DNA of 64,000 nt, from positions 124,001-188,000 of the forward strand of contig JAVJSF010000009.1 in assembly GCA_040219555.1 (NCBI GenBank). Reading direction: 5' to 3'. Shown here piece after piece: positions 20,353-29,112 of the stretch. The position numbers and the translations under genes are program-made. This DNA comes from JAVJSF01 sp040219555 (GTDB lineage: Bacteria; Actinomycetota; Thermoleophilia; Miltoncostaeales; Miltoncostaeaceae). Within the stretch, counting starts at the first letter, position 1. Each line of letters begins with the position of its first letter. The notes under the pieces are model-generated. The model searched no databases, was not told the DNA's origin, and was given only the letters and a program-made list of their open reading frames with translations.

Positions 20353-20595
20353 ATGGCAGCCCTCGTGATGGAAGACATGATCCCCGTCCGCTACGAATCG
20401 TGGCGCGAATGGCGGACGCAGAAGATCGCGGACGCCGCCGAGCGCGATCACCGGCCGCTTGTGGAACCACACACCGTGCCGTGCGGCAACTGCTGGGGCC
20501 AGCGGCGCATCTTCCGCCAGGCGGGCAACGGCGAGGGGCTCATCCCCACGCTCTGCGAGCCGTGCTCCGGCACCGGGCGGATGCTCGAGGCCTGA
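20353..20595 (+). CDS. Small protein with DnaJ-like zinc-binding motifs
   Basis: 80 residues. CGNCWGQRRI and CEPCSGTGRM form two CxxCxG-type half sites resembling one zinc-binding unit of the DnaJ cysteine-rich domain, so zinc binding is likely. The N-terminal half (VRYESWREWRTQKIADAAERD) is helical. AAAGGTG precedes the ATG. Family not recognised; it is followed closely by a small membrane protein. Confidence 0.65.
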   Translation: MAALVMEDMIPVRYESWREWRTQKIADAAERDHRPLVEPHTVPCGNCWGQRRIFRQAGNGEGLIPTLCEPCSGTGRMLEA

Positions 20596-20659
20596 CCGGT
20601 CCGGGGCGGCCCGTGCGGCGCGCCCCGCTATAAGAGGGTGTCCCCCACGAAAGGCACCC

Positions 20660-20824
20660 GTGCTCGCACTGCTCGTTCTGTTCGTGATCCTCGCGCTGAT
20701 CTTCGGCATCGGCGGGGCGGTCGAGATCAGCCTCTGGTTCCTGCTGCTCGTGGCCATCGCCGCCATCGTGGGGGCCGTCGTGGCCGGCCGGTTCCTGCGC
20801 GGGACGTTCTCCAAGCGCGACTGA
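20660..20824 (+). CDS. Small membrane protein, 54 residues
   Basis: Two closely packed hydrophobic segments (about 2-22 and 25-45) followed by RFLRGTFSKRD, so the tail is probably cytoplasmic. Such short hydrophobic proteins are common in actinobacteria and have no known role. The GTG start has GAAAGG upstream, and a TATAAG hexamer at 20629-20634 may be its -10. Confidence 0.6.
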   Translation: MLALLVLFVILALIFGIGGAVEISLWFLLLVAIAAIVGAVVAGRFLRGTFSKRD

Positions 20825-20858
20825 CGCCGGGCGGGTGGCGCGCCGCTTCCCCCTCAGG

Positions 20859-21473
20859 TCAGCGGCGGGCCACCCGCCGGCCGAAGGCGTGCACGTAGGT
20901 GCCCGAGGCTCCGCTCCGGCCGCCGGCCTGCGGCACGCCCGGCACGAACCCCACGCCGATGTCGCGGAACGTGCGGTTGAGGATGTTGGCGCGGTGCCCG
21001 GGCGAGCGCATCCACGACTCGACGATCGCCGCCGGCGTCGAGTAGGAGCCCTGACCCCAGGCCAGATTCTCGCCCATCGCCATGCGCCGCGCGGCGCGGG
21101 CGTAGGTGCTGGCCCGGGCGCGCTGGGAGAACGTGGGACCGCCGGGTACGTCGTGGTCGAAGAACCGCTGGCGCACCATCCGGCGCGCGAATCCCTGGGC
21201 GAAGGCGTCCAGGCTGCGTTGCGGGCGCAGCCGCGGCAGCCGGCGCTGGACGCGGATGCGGTTCACCAGGCACACCGTCGTCGCGGCCAGCGCGCGGGGG
21301 GACGCGGTGCGCGGCTCGGCCTCGGCCCCGGGACAGGCCCGTACCACCGAGGGTGCCAGCGCGGCTCCGGCGGGAGCCGCGGTGGTCGCGCCGGCGAGGG
21401 CGACGCCCGCCAGCAGCGCCACGGCCGTGGCCCGGCGCAACGCGCGACCGGACATCGCGATGTGCTCGGCCAT
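20859..21473 (-). CDS. Secreted CAP-domain (SCP/YkwD) protein
   Basis: 204 residues: a signal peptide (about 1-36) and a CAP domain. The family signatures are FFDHDVPGGPTFSQRA, MGENLAWGQG, VESWMRSPGHRANIL and DIGVGFVPG. The His in DHD, the Glu in GEN and the His in GHR form the usual cleft. In bacteria such proteins are extracellular with no settled biochemical role. The ATG at 21473 is preceded by GGAGAGG; a later ATG at 21455 also exists. Confidence 0.87.
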   Translation of the reverse strand: MAEHIAMSGRALRRATAVALLAGVALAGATTAAPAGAALAPSVVRACPGAEAEPRTASPRALAATTVCLVNRIRVQRRLPRLRPQRSLDAFAQGFARRMVRQRFFDHDVPGGPTFSQRARASTYARAARRMAMGENLAWGQGSYSTPAAIVESWMRSPGHRANILNRTFRDIGVGFVPGVPQAGGRSGASGTYVHAFGRRVARR

Positions 21474-21648
21474 CCGTGTCCTGCCTCTCCGGCCATCCGT
21501 GACCATCGTGGGCGCCGGCCATGGGACCGGCCTCGGTCGCCCGTGAGAGTCCGCTCACGGGCCTCGTGCCCATGACATCGGCGCCGACCGCCGGAGGCGG
21601 CGTGCGAGGAGAGATCCCTCTATGCCCGCACCCGGAGGCGCGGCGCGA

Positions 21649-22260
21649 TCAGGCGGGGAGGGTCCGCCCGGTGCGCTCGGCCAGTTCGCGCACGAGCGCC
21701 ATCAGCTCGCCGGCCTGGCGGCCCGGCAGTCGACGGCCGATGATGACGGCCACCGAGTGCAGGTACCACACCGAATCGGTCTCCGGGGAGAAGCGCTCCC
21801 AGAGGGTGTCGCCCACCTCGGCGTAGTCGGCCACGATGGCGCGCGCGTTGTGGAGCTTGTCCGCCAGCGAGACGCGCAGGACGCTCTCGTCGTGGTGCTC
21901 GAGGCCGGCGAGGTACGCCTCGTTGCGCTCCCGCCACGGCGGCCGCGCGGCCGCGTCCTCGGTCAGCGAGTCGCTGCACGCCTCGACGATGCGGGCCACC
22001 TCGGGGCCGAAGCGCTCGCGCACGTCCGCCAACCGGGGCTCGCCGCCGTGGTCCTCGGCCACGTCGTGCAGGAGCGCCGCGATGGCGAGGTCCTCGGTCA
22101 GCGCGCCGGACCGCGCGGCGTCCTCGATCACCAGCGCGCACACGGCGAGCAGATGCGCCACGTACGGGATCGGCCCTCCCTTGCGCCGCTGCTCGCGGTG
22201 GGCGTCGGCGGCGTACGCCAGCGCGTCGGCGAAGCGGGGGCCCAGCGTCGGACCGCTCAT
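21649..22260 (-). CDS. MESH1-like HD hydrolase (stand-alone ppGpp hydrolase type)
   Basis: 203 residues with only the hydrolase half of RelA/SpoT. The metal and active-site residues line up: His36 (PYVAHLLAV), His65-Asp66 (LLHDVAEDHG) and Asp134 (SLADKLHNARAI). Family knowledge suggests hydrolysis of (p)ppGpp or of another nucleotide phosphate such as NADPH. No synthetase domain is present. It is divergent from the ABC exporter gene with 48 nt between them; a CAGGCT hexamer 7 nt before the ATG fits the leaderless pattern, weakly. Confidence 0.85.
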   Translation of the reverse strand: MSGPTLGPRFADALAYAADAHREQRRKGGPIPYVAHLLAVCALVIEDAARSGALTEDLAIAALLHDVAEDHGGEPRLADVRERFGPEVARIVEACSDSLTEDAAARPPWRERNEAYLAGLEHHDESVLRVSLADKLHNARAIVADYAEVGDTLWERFSPETDSVWYLHSVAVIIGRRLPGRQAGELMALVRELAERTGRTLPA

Positions 22261-22308
22261 GGGAGGGAGCCTGCCACACGCCCCGGACCTGCCGGGCCGG
22301 GCGCTGCG

Positions 22309-24141
22309 ATGATCCCGCCCATCGCGACCGCCGCCCCTGCAACGACCAGGACCGCCCCCACCGACACGGCGCCCCTGGTGCGCCTGTGGCGCTACATGAG
22401 CCGCCACCGGACGCGCACCGTATGGGCCGTCGTCCTGTCCGTGCTCAACAAGCTGTTCGACGTCGTGCCCGAGATCCTCATCGGCATCGCCATCGACGTG
22501 GTGGTCAACAGCGAGCGCTCGCTGGTGGCCGACATCACCGGCGTGGAGGGGCGCTGGGGGCAACTGCTGATCCTGGCCGTGGCCAACGCGGTGGCCTGGA
22601 TCGCCGAGTCGGCCAGCGAGTGGGGCTACCAGTTGCTGTGGCGGAACCTGGCCCAGACCGTGGAGCACGAGGCGCGCATGGACGCCTACCGTCACGTGCA
22701 GGACCTCGATCTCGCCTACTTCGAGGACCAGAGCACAGGCGGCCTGATGTCGGTGCTCAACGACGATGTCAACCAGCTCGAGCGCTTCCTCGATGTCGGC
22801 GCCAACGCCATCATCCTCACGGTCACCAACGTGGTCGTGGTGGGCCTGGTGTTCGTGGTGGCCTCGCCCTGGCTGGCGCTGCTGGCCTTCCTCCCGATCC
22901 CGGTCATCGTCTACGGCTCGTTCCTGTACCAGCGCCGGCTGGAGCCGCGATACCGCGACATGCGCGAGTCGGTGGGGCGCTTGTCGGGCACCCTGGCCAA
23001 CAACCTCGGCGGTATCGCCACCATCAAGGCCTTCACGGCCGAGGAGCGCGAGGCGGGGCGGGTGGAGGCCGACTCGCTTGTGTACCGCGAGACCAACCGG
23101 CGGGCGATCATGCTCTCGTCCGCGTTCGTCCCGCTGATCCGGATGGCCATCCTGGCCGGCTTCACAATGACGCTGCTGGTGGGCGGCGCGATGGTGATCG
23201 ACGGCACCCTGGCCGTCGGCTTCTTCTCGGTGCTGGTCTTCATGACCCAGCGCCTTCTGTGGCCGCTCACGCGCCTGGGCGAGACGTTCGACCTCTACCA
23301 GCGCGCCATGGCCTCCACCCGGCGCATCCTCGACCTGCTGGCCGTCGAGCGGACCATCGCCCCCGGCGGGCGGTCGCTGGCGGCCCCGGTGGCGGGCGAG
23401 GTGCGCTTCGAGGACGTCCACTTCTCCTACGGCGCCGGCGCGCCCGTGCTGCGGGGACTGGACCTCGCGGTTCCGGCCGGCGAGACGCACGCCGTGGTCG
23501 GTGTGACCGGCGCCGGCAAGAGCACCCTGGTGAAGTTGCTGCTGCGCCTCTACGAGCCCACCGGCGGGCGGATCGCGCTGGACGGCATCGACGTGCGCGA
23601 TCTCGACTTCGGCTCCCTGCGCGGGGCCATCGGCATGGTCAGCCAGGACGTGTTCCTGTTCGCCGACACGGTGCGCGAGAACATCGCCTACGGCAAGCCC
23701 GGGGCGGACGCGGCGGAGGTGGAGCGCGCGGCCCGGCTGGCCGAGGCCCACGATTTCGTCTCCGCCCTGCCCCAGGGGTACGAGACGATCGTGGGCGAGC
23801 GCGGCCAGAAGCTCTCGGGCGGGCAGCGCCAGCGCCTTTCCCTCGCGCGGGCGATCGTGCGCGACCCCGCGGTCCTGGTGCTCGACGAGGCCACCTCGGC
23901 GGTGGACAACGAGACCGAGGCCGCCATCCAGCGCTCCCTGGCGGCCGTCTCGAAGGGGCGCACCACCCTGGTGATCGCGCACCGCCTCTCCACGGTGCGG
24001 AGCGCCCACCGCATCCACGTGCTGGAGGCCGGACGGGTGGCCGAGGCGGGCACCCACGAGGAACTGCTGCAGGCCGGCGGCCTGTACGCGGCCCTCTGGC
24101 GCGTGCAGAGCGGCGAGCGGGCCGCCGACCCCGTGGCCTGA
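22309..24141 (+). CDS. ABC transporter, fused permease and ATPase (exporter type)
   Basis: A 610-residue half-transporter with about six membrane helices in residues 40-320, followed by the nucleotide-binding domain. Walker A is GVTGAGKST (Lys404), the signature LSGGQRQRLSLARA, Walker B VLVLDEATSAVD and the H-loop VIAHRLST. The class is type IV exporter (MsbA/LmrA-like), probably a homodimer. Substrate unknown. The TGA stop lies inside a perfect inverted repeat shared with the next gene. Confidence 0.93.
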   Translation: MIPPIATAAPATTRTAPTDTAPLVRLWRYMSRHRTRTVWAVVLSVLNKLFDVVPEILIGIAIDVVVNSERSLVADITGVEGRWGQLLILAVANAVAWIAESASEWGYQLLWRNLAQTVEHEARMDAYRHVQDLDLAYFEDQSTGGLMSVLNDDVNQLERFLDVGANAIILTVTNVVVVGLVFVVASPWLALLAFLPIPVIVYGSFLYQRRLEPRYRDMRESVGRLSGTLANNLGGIATIKAFTAEEREAGRVEADSLVYRETNRRAIMLSSAFVPLIRMAILAGFTMTLLVGGAMVIDGTLAVGFFSVLVFMTQRLLWPLTRLGETFDLYQRAMASTRRILDLLAVERTIAPGGRSLAAPVAGEVRFEDVHFSYGAGAPVLRGLDLAVPAGETHAVVGVTGAGKSTLVKLLLRLYEPTGGRIALDGIDVRDLDFGSLRGAIGMVSQDVFLFADTVRENIAYGKPGADAAEVERAARLAEAHDFVSALPQGYETIVGERGQKLSGGQRQRLSLARAIVRDPAVLVLDEATSAVDNETEAAIQRSLAAVSKGRTTLVIAHRLSTVRSAHRIHVLEAGRVAEAGTHEELLQAGGLYAALWRVQSGERAADPVA

Positions 24142-24166
24142 GCGCCGCGCCGGCCCGCGGCGCTCA
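24139..24166. terminator. Bidirectional hairpin containing both stop codons
   Basis: TGAGCGCCGC (24139-24148) and its exact reverse complement (24157-24166) form a 10-bp stem. Its first three bases are the exporter's TGA, and its last three are the methyltransferase stop on the other strand. Confidence 0.6.
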
Positions 24167-24799
24167 GCCGGCGGCGACCCCGATGATCAGTCGCCGCGCG
24201 GTGGCGGCATCGCCCACGCCAAGGGTGCGATCGGTCACCACATCGAGCCCGGCGGCGGCCACCAGGTCCGGGCCCACCTCGCCGTGGTCGCCCTGACGCC
24301 CGCCGGGATGGCCCTCGGCCGGCGCCCGCTCGAGCAGGCACAGCAGGCCGGACGGCTCCAGCAGGCGCCGGGCGGCGACCAGGGTCGCGCCGGGGTCCCG
24401 CGCGTGGTGGAGCGACATCGCGGCCCACACCAGGTCACAGCGGCCGAGGGCGTCCAGGTCGCCGTCGAGGTCCACTCGGCGGGTGTACACCCGGGAGCCG
24501 ATGCCGGCCTCCGCGGCGCGCGCAGCCACCCGGGCGAGCATGGCGGGCGACGCGTCGGCGGCCACCAGCGCGGCGCCGGGGAAGGCGTCCCCCAGCGCGG
24601 CCAGTGCTCCACCGGGCCCGCAGCCCAGGTCCAGCAGCCGCCGTACGGGCCGGCCGTCCGCGAGCGCGGCCAGCGCCGCGACGGCCTCGTCCACAACCCC
24701 CGCGAGCGCGCGCTCCTCGTCCTCCAGGCGGCGGACCGCGGCGGGGGAGCCGAAGTGGCCGGCGTCGTGGCCGCGTGCATGCGTCGCTCGTCGCGTCAT
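24164..24799 (-). CDS. SAM-dependent methyltransferase (class I)
   Basis: 211 residues. Motif I LLDLGCGPGGALAAL (about 55-69), motif II acidic position in LVAADASPAML, DLVWAAMSLHHARDP for motif IV and LLEPSGLLCLLE for the following strand give a standard UbiE-like SAM-binding fold. The substrate cannot be predicted. Convergent with the exporter gene. Confidence 0.88.
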   Translation of the reverse strand: MTRRATHARGHDAGHFGSPAAVRRLEDEERALAGVVDEAVAALAALADGRPVRRLLDLGCGPGGALAALGDAFPGAALVAADASPAMLARVAARAAEAGIGSRVYTRRVDLDGDLDALGRCDLVWAAMSLHHARDPGATLVAARRLLEPSGLLCLLERAPAEGHPGGRQGDHGEVGPDLVAAAGLDVVTDRTLGVGDAATARRLIIGVAAG

Positions 24800-24832
24800 C
24801 GCGTGCCCGTGCCGACCGGGCCCGGAGCCGGC

Positions 24833-25132
24833 CTAGCCCGTGGCGACCGACGAGGAGCTCGATGCCGGGGCCACCAGCAGTCCGGCCGTCTCGTCGATGC
24901 GACCGCCCACGACCAGCATCCCCATCGCGACGTCCAGGTCGCGCTCGGCGATGGCGTCCTGCTCCACGTCCAGGTGTGCCGCCAGCGCGGGCATCAGCTC
25001 CGCCGGAGGCATCCCGCCGGGGCGGGCGGCCACGCACGACTCGACCGCGGCCATCAGCGTCGGCCCATCGACCGCTGCGGCGGGGCGCACCACGTGCAGG
25101 CGCGGACGGTCGTTGCCGGGGGGCGTGCTCAT
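24833..25132 (-). CDS. Small protein of unknown function
   Basis: 99 residues, starting MSTPPGNDRPRLHVVRPA. The centre (PTLMAAVESCVAAR, then MPPAELMPALAAHLDV) and the following helix resemble a small winged-helix arrangement, but no family is recognised. The start is fixed by TAGGTT ending 8 nt upstream (leaderless). The C-terminus is Ser-rich. Confidence 0.55.
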   Translation of the reverse strand: MSTPPGNDRPRLHVVRPAAAVDGPTLMAAVESCVAARPGGMPPAELMPALAAHLDVEQDAIAERDLDVAMGMLVVGGRIDETAGLLVAPASSSSSVATG

Positions 25133-25140
25133 CCGGGGGA

Positions 25141-25146
25141 AACCTA
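25141..25146 (-). promoter_or_regulatory. -10 box TAGGTT, leaderless promoter
   Basis: On the minus strand TAGGTT is followed by 8 nt and then the ATG of the 99-residue protein gene. Confidence 0.5.
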
Positions 25147-25211
25147 GCGACCCCGGACCCTGCTGGCGAGGGCCGGCCCCATCACGCAACACCGCGTGCA
25201 ACCGCGACGGA

Positions 25212-26444
25212 TCAGTCGTCCCGGTGCCGCGTGACCACGATGCACGAGTTGTGGCCCCCGAAACCGAAGGAATTGGAGAGCACGGCATCCACGTGGGCCG
25301 GCCGCGCGCCCTCGATCAGGTCGAGCGCCACGGCGTCCTCCGGATGCTCCAGGTTGAGGTTGCCCGGCAGCAGGTCGCGCGAGAAGGCCATCAGCAGGGC
25401 GGCCAGCTCGATGCCGCCCGCCGCTCCCAGTCCGTGCCCGTGGGCCGACTTGGTCGACGACACCGGCACGCCCCCGAGGCCCGCACGGGCGATGGCCCGC
25501 ATCTCGGCCACGTCCCCGGCCGGGGTCGAGGTGGCGTGCGCGTTGACATAGCCGATGTCGCCCGGCGCGACGCCGGCGTCGGCGAGGGCGGCGGCGATGG
25601 CCCGGGCCGCGCCCTCGCCCGCCGGATCGGGGTCGGTGGGATGCCCGGCGTCACAGCTCGCCCCGTAGCCGGCGAGCTCGGCCAGGATCGTCGCCCCACG
25701 GGCGAGGGCGTGCCCGCGCTCTTCCAGCACCACCACCCCCGCCGCCTCGCCCATCACGAAACCGTCGCGGCCGCGGTCGAAGGGGCGCGAGGCATAGCGC
25801 GGGTCACCCTCGCCCCGGCTCAGGGCACCCATCTTCAGGTAGCCCGCCGCCACCACCGGCGAAAGGGGCGCCTCGGCTCCGCCCACCAGGGCCGCGTCGG
25901 CCCTGCCGAGGCGGATCATGTCCAGCCCGAAGCCCACAGCGTCGGTTCCTGCGGCGCAGGCCGTGGTGATGACGGTGCTGGGCCCGCGCAGGCCGAGCAC
26001 GCGCGCCGCCGCCGCGCCGGCGCCGTTCGTCAGCGAGAGCGGCACCGACAGCGGGCTCACCCGGTCCGCACCGCGCTCGATGAGCGCACGATGGGCGTCG
26101 TAGGCGGTGGCGGCACCACCGTGCACGCACCCCAGGGCGATGCCGATGCGCTCGGAGGGCACGCCCATGTCGCCCGCGTCGTCCAGCGCCATCCCCCCGG
26201 CCACGGCCGCCATCTGGCCCACCCGGTCCATGCGGCGGATGTCGCGCCGGCCGAACCGCTCCTCGGCGGCCTCCTCCAGGCCGTCCACCGCGAAGGCCAC
26301 CATCGGGCCGAGGCCGTCGAGCTCCATCCGCCGGGCACCCGAGCGACCCACGGCCAGCGCGTCCCACAGCGCGCGGGTACCGAGCCCCACCGAACTGACG
26401 GCCCCGACACCCGTGATGACGACCCTGCGACGGTCGGTTGCCAT
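25212..26444 (-). CDS. fabF: Beta-ketoacyl-ACP synthase, FabF type
   Basis: A 410-residue thiolase-fold condensing enzyme of fatty-acid elongation. The Cys-His-His triad is visible: Cys163 (TTACAAGTDA), His303 (VNAHATSTPAGD) and His337 (KSAHGHGLGAAGG), plus NSFGFGGHNS at the end. The KSxxGH region reads KSAHGHG where most FabF proteins have KSMTGH, a mild deviation. No acpP, fabD or fabG lies beside it, so it may serve a branch pathway. GGGGAG precedes the ATG, and TACGGT at 26480-26485 (minus) may be its -10. Confidence 0.9.
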   Translation of the reverse strand: MATDRRRVVITGVGAVSSVGLGTRALWDALAVGRSGARRMELDGLGPMVAFAVDGLEEAAEERFGRRDIRRMDRVGQMAAVAGGMALDDAGDMGVPSERIGIALGCVHGGAATAYDAHRALIERGADRVSPLSVPLSLTNGAGAAAARVLGLRGPSTVITTACAAGTDAVGFGLDMIRLGRADAALVGGAEAPLSPVVAAGYLKMGALSRGEGDPRYASRPFDRGRDGFVMGEAAGVVVLEERGHALARGATILAELAGYGASCDAGHPTDPDPAGEGAARAIAAALADAGVAPGDIGYVNAHATSTPAGDVAEMRAIARAGLGGVPVSSTKSAHGHGLGAAGGIELAALLMAFSRDLLPGNLNLEHPEDAVALDLIEGARPAHVDAVLSNSFGFGGHNSCIVVTRHRDD

Positions 26445-26544
26445 GCGTGCTCACTCCCCGGCTGGACGATCGACCCTGAACCGTAGCCGCCGGGCCCGAC
26501 GTCCGGGCGGCACCCCATGGAGCCGAGGGCCGACGGGCGGTCGC

Positions 26545-27045
26545 CTACAGGCCCCGGGCGCGGCGGACCTGGGTCAGGTCCACCACCGGTGCAGGCCCCG
26601 CCGCCGTGGGGGCACCATCGGCGGCGGGGCGCACCGGGAGGCGCCGGGGGAGCGAGCGCAGCACGAGCAGGGCACCCGCCAGCTCGGCCTCGGTGAACCC
26701 GCGTGCCTCCTCGGGGGAGGCCGCGACGCCCCATTCCACCACCAGGGCCTCGCCCAGGGAGCGCAGACGGTACTCGCGCCCCCCGGAGATCCCCAGCAAC
26801 CCCACGGTGTCGTCGGCGGCCAGGGCGGCCGCCATGGTGAGGTAGGCCCGCTCGAACCCGGGCGCCGGGGTCAGCACCGCACGCCCGGCGGCGGGCGGAC
26901 CCTCCGTGGAAGCGTCCGCGCAGCCGGTGATGTGCGCCTGGGCCGCGGAGGGCCACCCTTCCGGCCCGCCACCCGGGCTGGCGACCTCCACGGGGAGCCC
27001 GCCCACATGGATACGCGCCGACCACGGCGATGCGACGACTGCCAT
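26545..27045 (-). CDS. Conserved-looking protein of unknown function
   Basis: 166 residues without signal peptide or membrane helix. It contains a Pro/Ala-rich region near residues 35-60 and a mixed alpha/beta centre (AYLTMAAALAADDTVGLLGI, then EYRLRSLGEALVVEWG). No family is recognised. The start is supported by a leaderless promoter 7 nt upstream. Confidence 0.6.
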   Translation of the reverse strand: MAVVASPWSARIHVGGLPVEVASPGGGPEGWPSAAQAHITGCADASTEGPPAAGRAVLTPAPGFERAYLTMAAALAADDTVGLLGISGGREYRLRSLGEALVVEWGVAASPEEARGFTEAELAGALLVLRSLPRRLPVRPAADGAPTAAGPAPVVDLTQVRRARGL

Positions 27046-27052
27046 GCCTCTG

Positions 27053-27058
27053 ACTGTA
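27053..27058 (-). promoter_or_regulatory. -10 box TACAGT, leaderless promoter
   Basis: On the minus strand TACAGT is followed by 7 nt and the ATG at 27045. Confidence 0.5.
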
Positions 27059-27094
27059 GAAGGGGCCGCGGACGGAACCGCCGGCCGGCCCGGG

Positions 27095-27646
27095 TCAGCG
27101 CCCGAGCGCCCGCCCGGCCTTCGACGGTCGCGGGGCCTTGACCAGCGGCGTCAGCGGCAGTTCCCAGATGGCGTCGTCGCCCAGGTCGAGGCCGGTCAGC
27201 CGCGAGGCGAGCTCGGCCAGCGCCCCCTCGGGGTCCTCGACGAAGGGCAGACCGGCCTCCTCGGGCAGCGCCTCGCCGGCGTCGATCATCCACTCGCCGC
27301 CCGAGCGGAAGGCGCTGCGGTACACCGCGCCGTCGTGGTGGGCGCCGAAGCCGTGGCTGCCGCTGGCCGCCTGCCACAGGAAGGCATGGCCATTGCGCCC
27401 GCGCGTGGCCCGGTGGACGACCTCGGCCTGGTCGGGCACCGCGAAGAGAGTGTCGATCAGAATGGTCCAGCCGTCCATCTCACCCACCGCCGGCCGCGCC
27501 CGGCGGCGGGCCGAGATCAGCTCGGACAGCGTCGTCGGCCCCTCCTCGGGCGCCTCGCGCAGTCCGGGGATGGCCGCCATCAGGTCGGCGCGCCCGTCGC
27601 GATCCAGCGCCAGGAGGGTCAGGTCGAGGGGGCTGTGGCGGATCAT
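27095..27646 (-). CDS. Protein of unknown function
   Basis: 183 residues starting MIRHSPLDLTLLALDRDG, acidic, with no export signal. GEMDGWTILIDTLFAV and RGRNGHAFLWQAASGSHGFG suggest an alpha/beta immunity- or SUKH-like fold, but this is only a visual impression. ATG 27646 has GAAGG at the right distance. Longer forms from ATG 27745 or ATG 27712 are possible. Confidence 0.6.
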   Translation of the reverse strand: MIRHSPLDLTLLALDRDGRADLMAAIPGLREAPEEGPTTLSELISARRRARPAVGEMDGWTILIDTLFAVPDQAEVVHRATRGRNGHAFLWQAASGSHGFGAHHDGAVYRSAFRSGGEWMIDAGEALPEEAGLPFVEDPEGALAELASRLTGLDLGDDAIWELPLTPLVKAPRPSKAGRALGR

Positions 27647-27859
27647 GTGGCCTTCGGCCTCCGGAACATCGGGCTTCAGTCGCGGCCTGGCGATGCCGAC
27701 GCTCGGGTACATGGCGGACCCCGGGGCCCGAGGCGGCAGCGTCATCCGGTCCCAGTTGGCCAAACGTACAAGGCATGGATCGACACGGTGTGCAAACCTG
27801 CACCATCACGTCACCGGCAACCGCCGCCGTGGGTACCACCTAGGCAGAGAGGACTTGAC

Positions 27860-28060
27860 ATGAGCGCAAGCGTGATCCTCGAGCCGGCCGCCGAGCTGGA
27901 GCGGGCGACCAGCGACTACCTCGCCGTCTCGCGCAACGCCCAGATGTACGCGACGACGCACGACTACGAGGTGGCCGAGGCCAAGGCCTGGGACCGTGTC
28001 ATCGCCGCGCGCGAGACCCTCGCGGCGCTGGACGGTGAGTCGGTACCCGCCGGCGAGTGA
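27860..28060 (+). CDS. Small helical protein, 66 residues
   Basis: Almost entirely helical and acidic (LEPAAELERATSDYLAVSRN, then YEVAEAKAWDRVIAARETL). GAGAGG precedes the ATG. No family is recognised. Its upstream region contains lower-GC sequence around 27760-27820 that could hold its promoter. Confidence 0.6.
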   Translation: MSASVILEPAAELERATSDYLAVSRNAQMYATTHDYEVAEAKAWDRVIAARETLAALDGESVPAGE

Positions 28061-28199
28061 GGCGGCGCGGCCGCTTCCCGGCCGGATGAGCAGCACCGAC
28101 GGGCGCCCGCACGGCGCCCGTCGGCGTGTTCGGGACCTTCTGCGGCACCTGCGGATCCCGATCCGGCCTCGGCCGGCGCAGCGTGTCAAGATCGGTGAC

Positions 28200-29081
28200 A
28201 TGGATCACCTCACCTGGACCGAGCGACCCGACGACCTGCGCGACCCGATCATGCTCGTGGCCTTCCGCGGCTGGAACGACGCCGCCGCCTCCGCCTCGAC
28301 GGCCCTGGCCACCATGGGCGAGGCCCTCGGAGCCCACCGGGTCGGCGTGATCGACCCGGACGAGTTCTTCGACTTCCAGACCACGCGCCCGATGATCGAC
28401 ACCACCGTCAACGGGCCCTCCGCGGTCACCTGGCCGGATGTGGAGATCTACGTCGCGCGGGTCCCCGACGGCGAGCACGACCTGGTGCTGATCACCGGCT
28501 CGGAGCCGTCGATGCGCTGGCGGTCGTTCACACGCACCCTGCTGGGAGCCGGATCGGCGCTGGGCGTGGGGCGGATGATCCTCCTGGGCTCTCTGCTGGC
28601 CGACGTGGTCCACACCTCGCCGGTGCACCTGACCGGCCTGTCGCCCGACCCGGACGTGGCCAGCGAGCTGGGGCTGCGCGCGCCCAGCTACGAGGGCCCC
28701 ACGGGCATCATCGGCGTGCTCCAGCACTCGGCCGCCGAGCACGGGATCCAGGCCCTGTCGCTCTGGGCCCCCGTGTCGCACTACGCCGCGGGCATCACCA
28801 ACACCAAGGCGAGCCTCGCGCTGGTGCGGGCCCTCCCGCCCCTGACCGGCGTGTCCATCGAGTCGTCCGAGCTCGAGCGGGCCTCGGAGGAGTTCGAGAG
28901 CCAGGTGTCCCAGGCCGTCGGGGCCGACCCGCGCCTGCGCCAACTGGTCGAACGGATCCAGGAGGCCGCCGCCGAGCGGGCGCAGACCGAGGTGGACGAG
29001 GCGGACCTCCCGAGCGGGGACGAGCTGGCCGCCGAGCTGGAGCGCTACCTGCGCGAGCGCAGCGAGGGCGGCGAGGACTGA
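28200..29081 (+). CDS. PAC2 family protein
   Basis: 293 residues. IMLVAFRGWNDAAASASTAL at the N-terminus, a central LVLITGSEPSMRWRSF, GSLLADVVHTSP and PTGIIGVLQHSAAEHGI are the PAC2 signatures found in actinobacterial relatives of the proteasome assembly chaperone. Its function in bacteria is not established. The C-terminal 50 residues are a charged helix. No proteasome gene is in the window. ATG 28200 has only a weak ribosome site. Confidence 0.88.
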   Translation: MDHLTWTERPDDLRDPIMLVAFRGWNDAAASASTALATMGEALGAHRVGVIDPDEFFDFQTTRPMIDTTVNGPSAVTWPDVEIYVARVPDGEHDLVLITGSEPSMRWRSFTRTLLGAGSALGVGRMILLGSLLADVVHTSPVHLTGLSPDPDVASELGLRAPSYEGPTGIIGVLQHSAAEHGIQALSLWAPVSHYAAGITNTKASLALVRALPPLTGVSIESSELERASEEFESQVSQAVGADPRLRQLVERIQEAAAERAQTEVDEADLPSGDELAAELERYLRERSEGGED

Positions 29082-29095
29082 ACCCCTCGGGGTTG

Positions 29096-29112
29096 CCGGC
29101 GGCCGCCGCCGG
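29096..29112. terminator. Short hairpin between convergent genes
   Basis: CCGGCGG and CCGCCGG pair over a 3-nt loop, between the PAC2 and VanW stop codons. A second short palindrome, AACCCC/GGGGTT, sits at 29081-29094. Confidence 0.4.
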
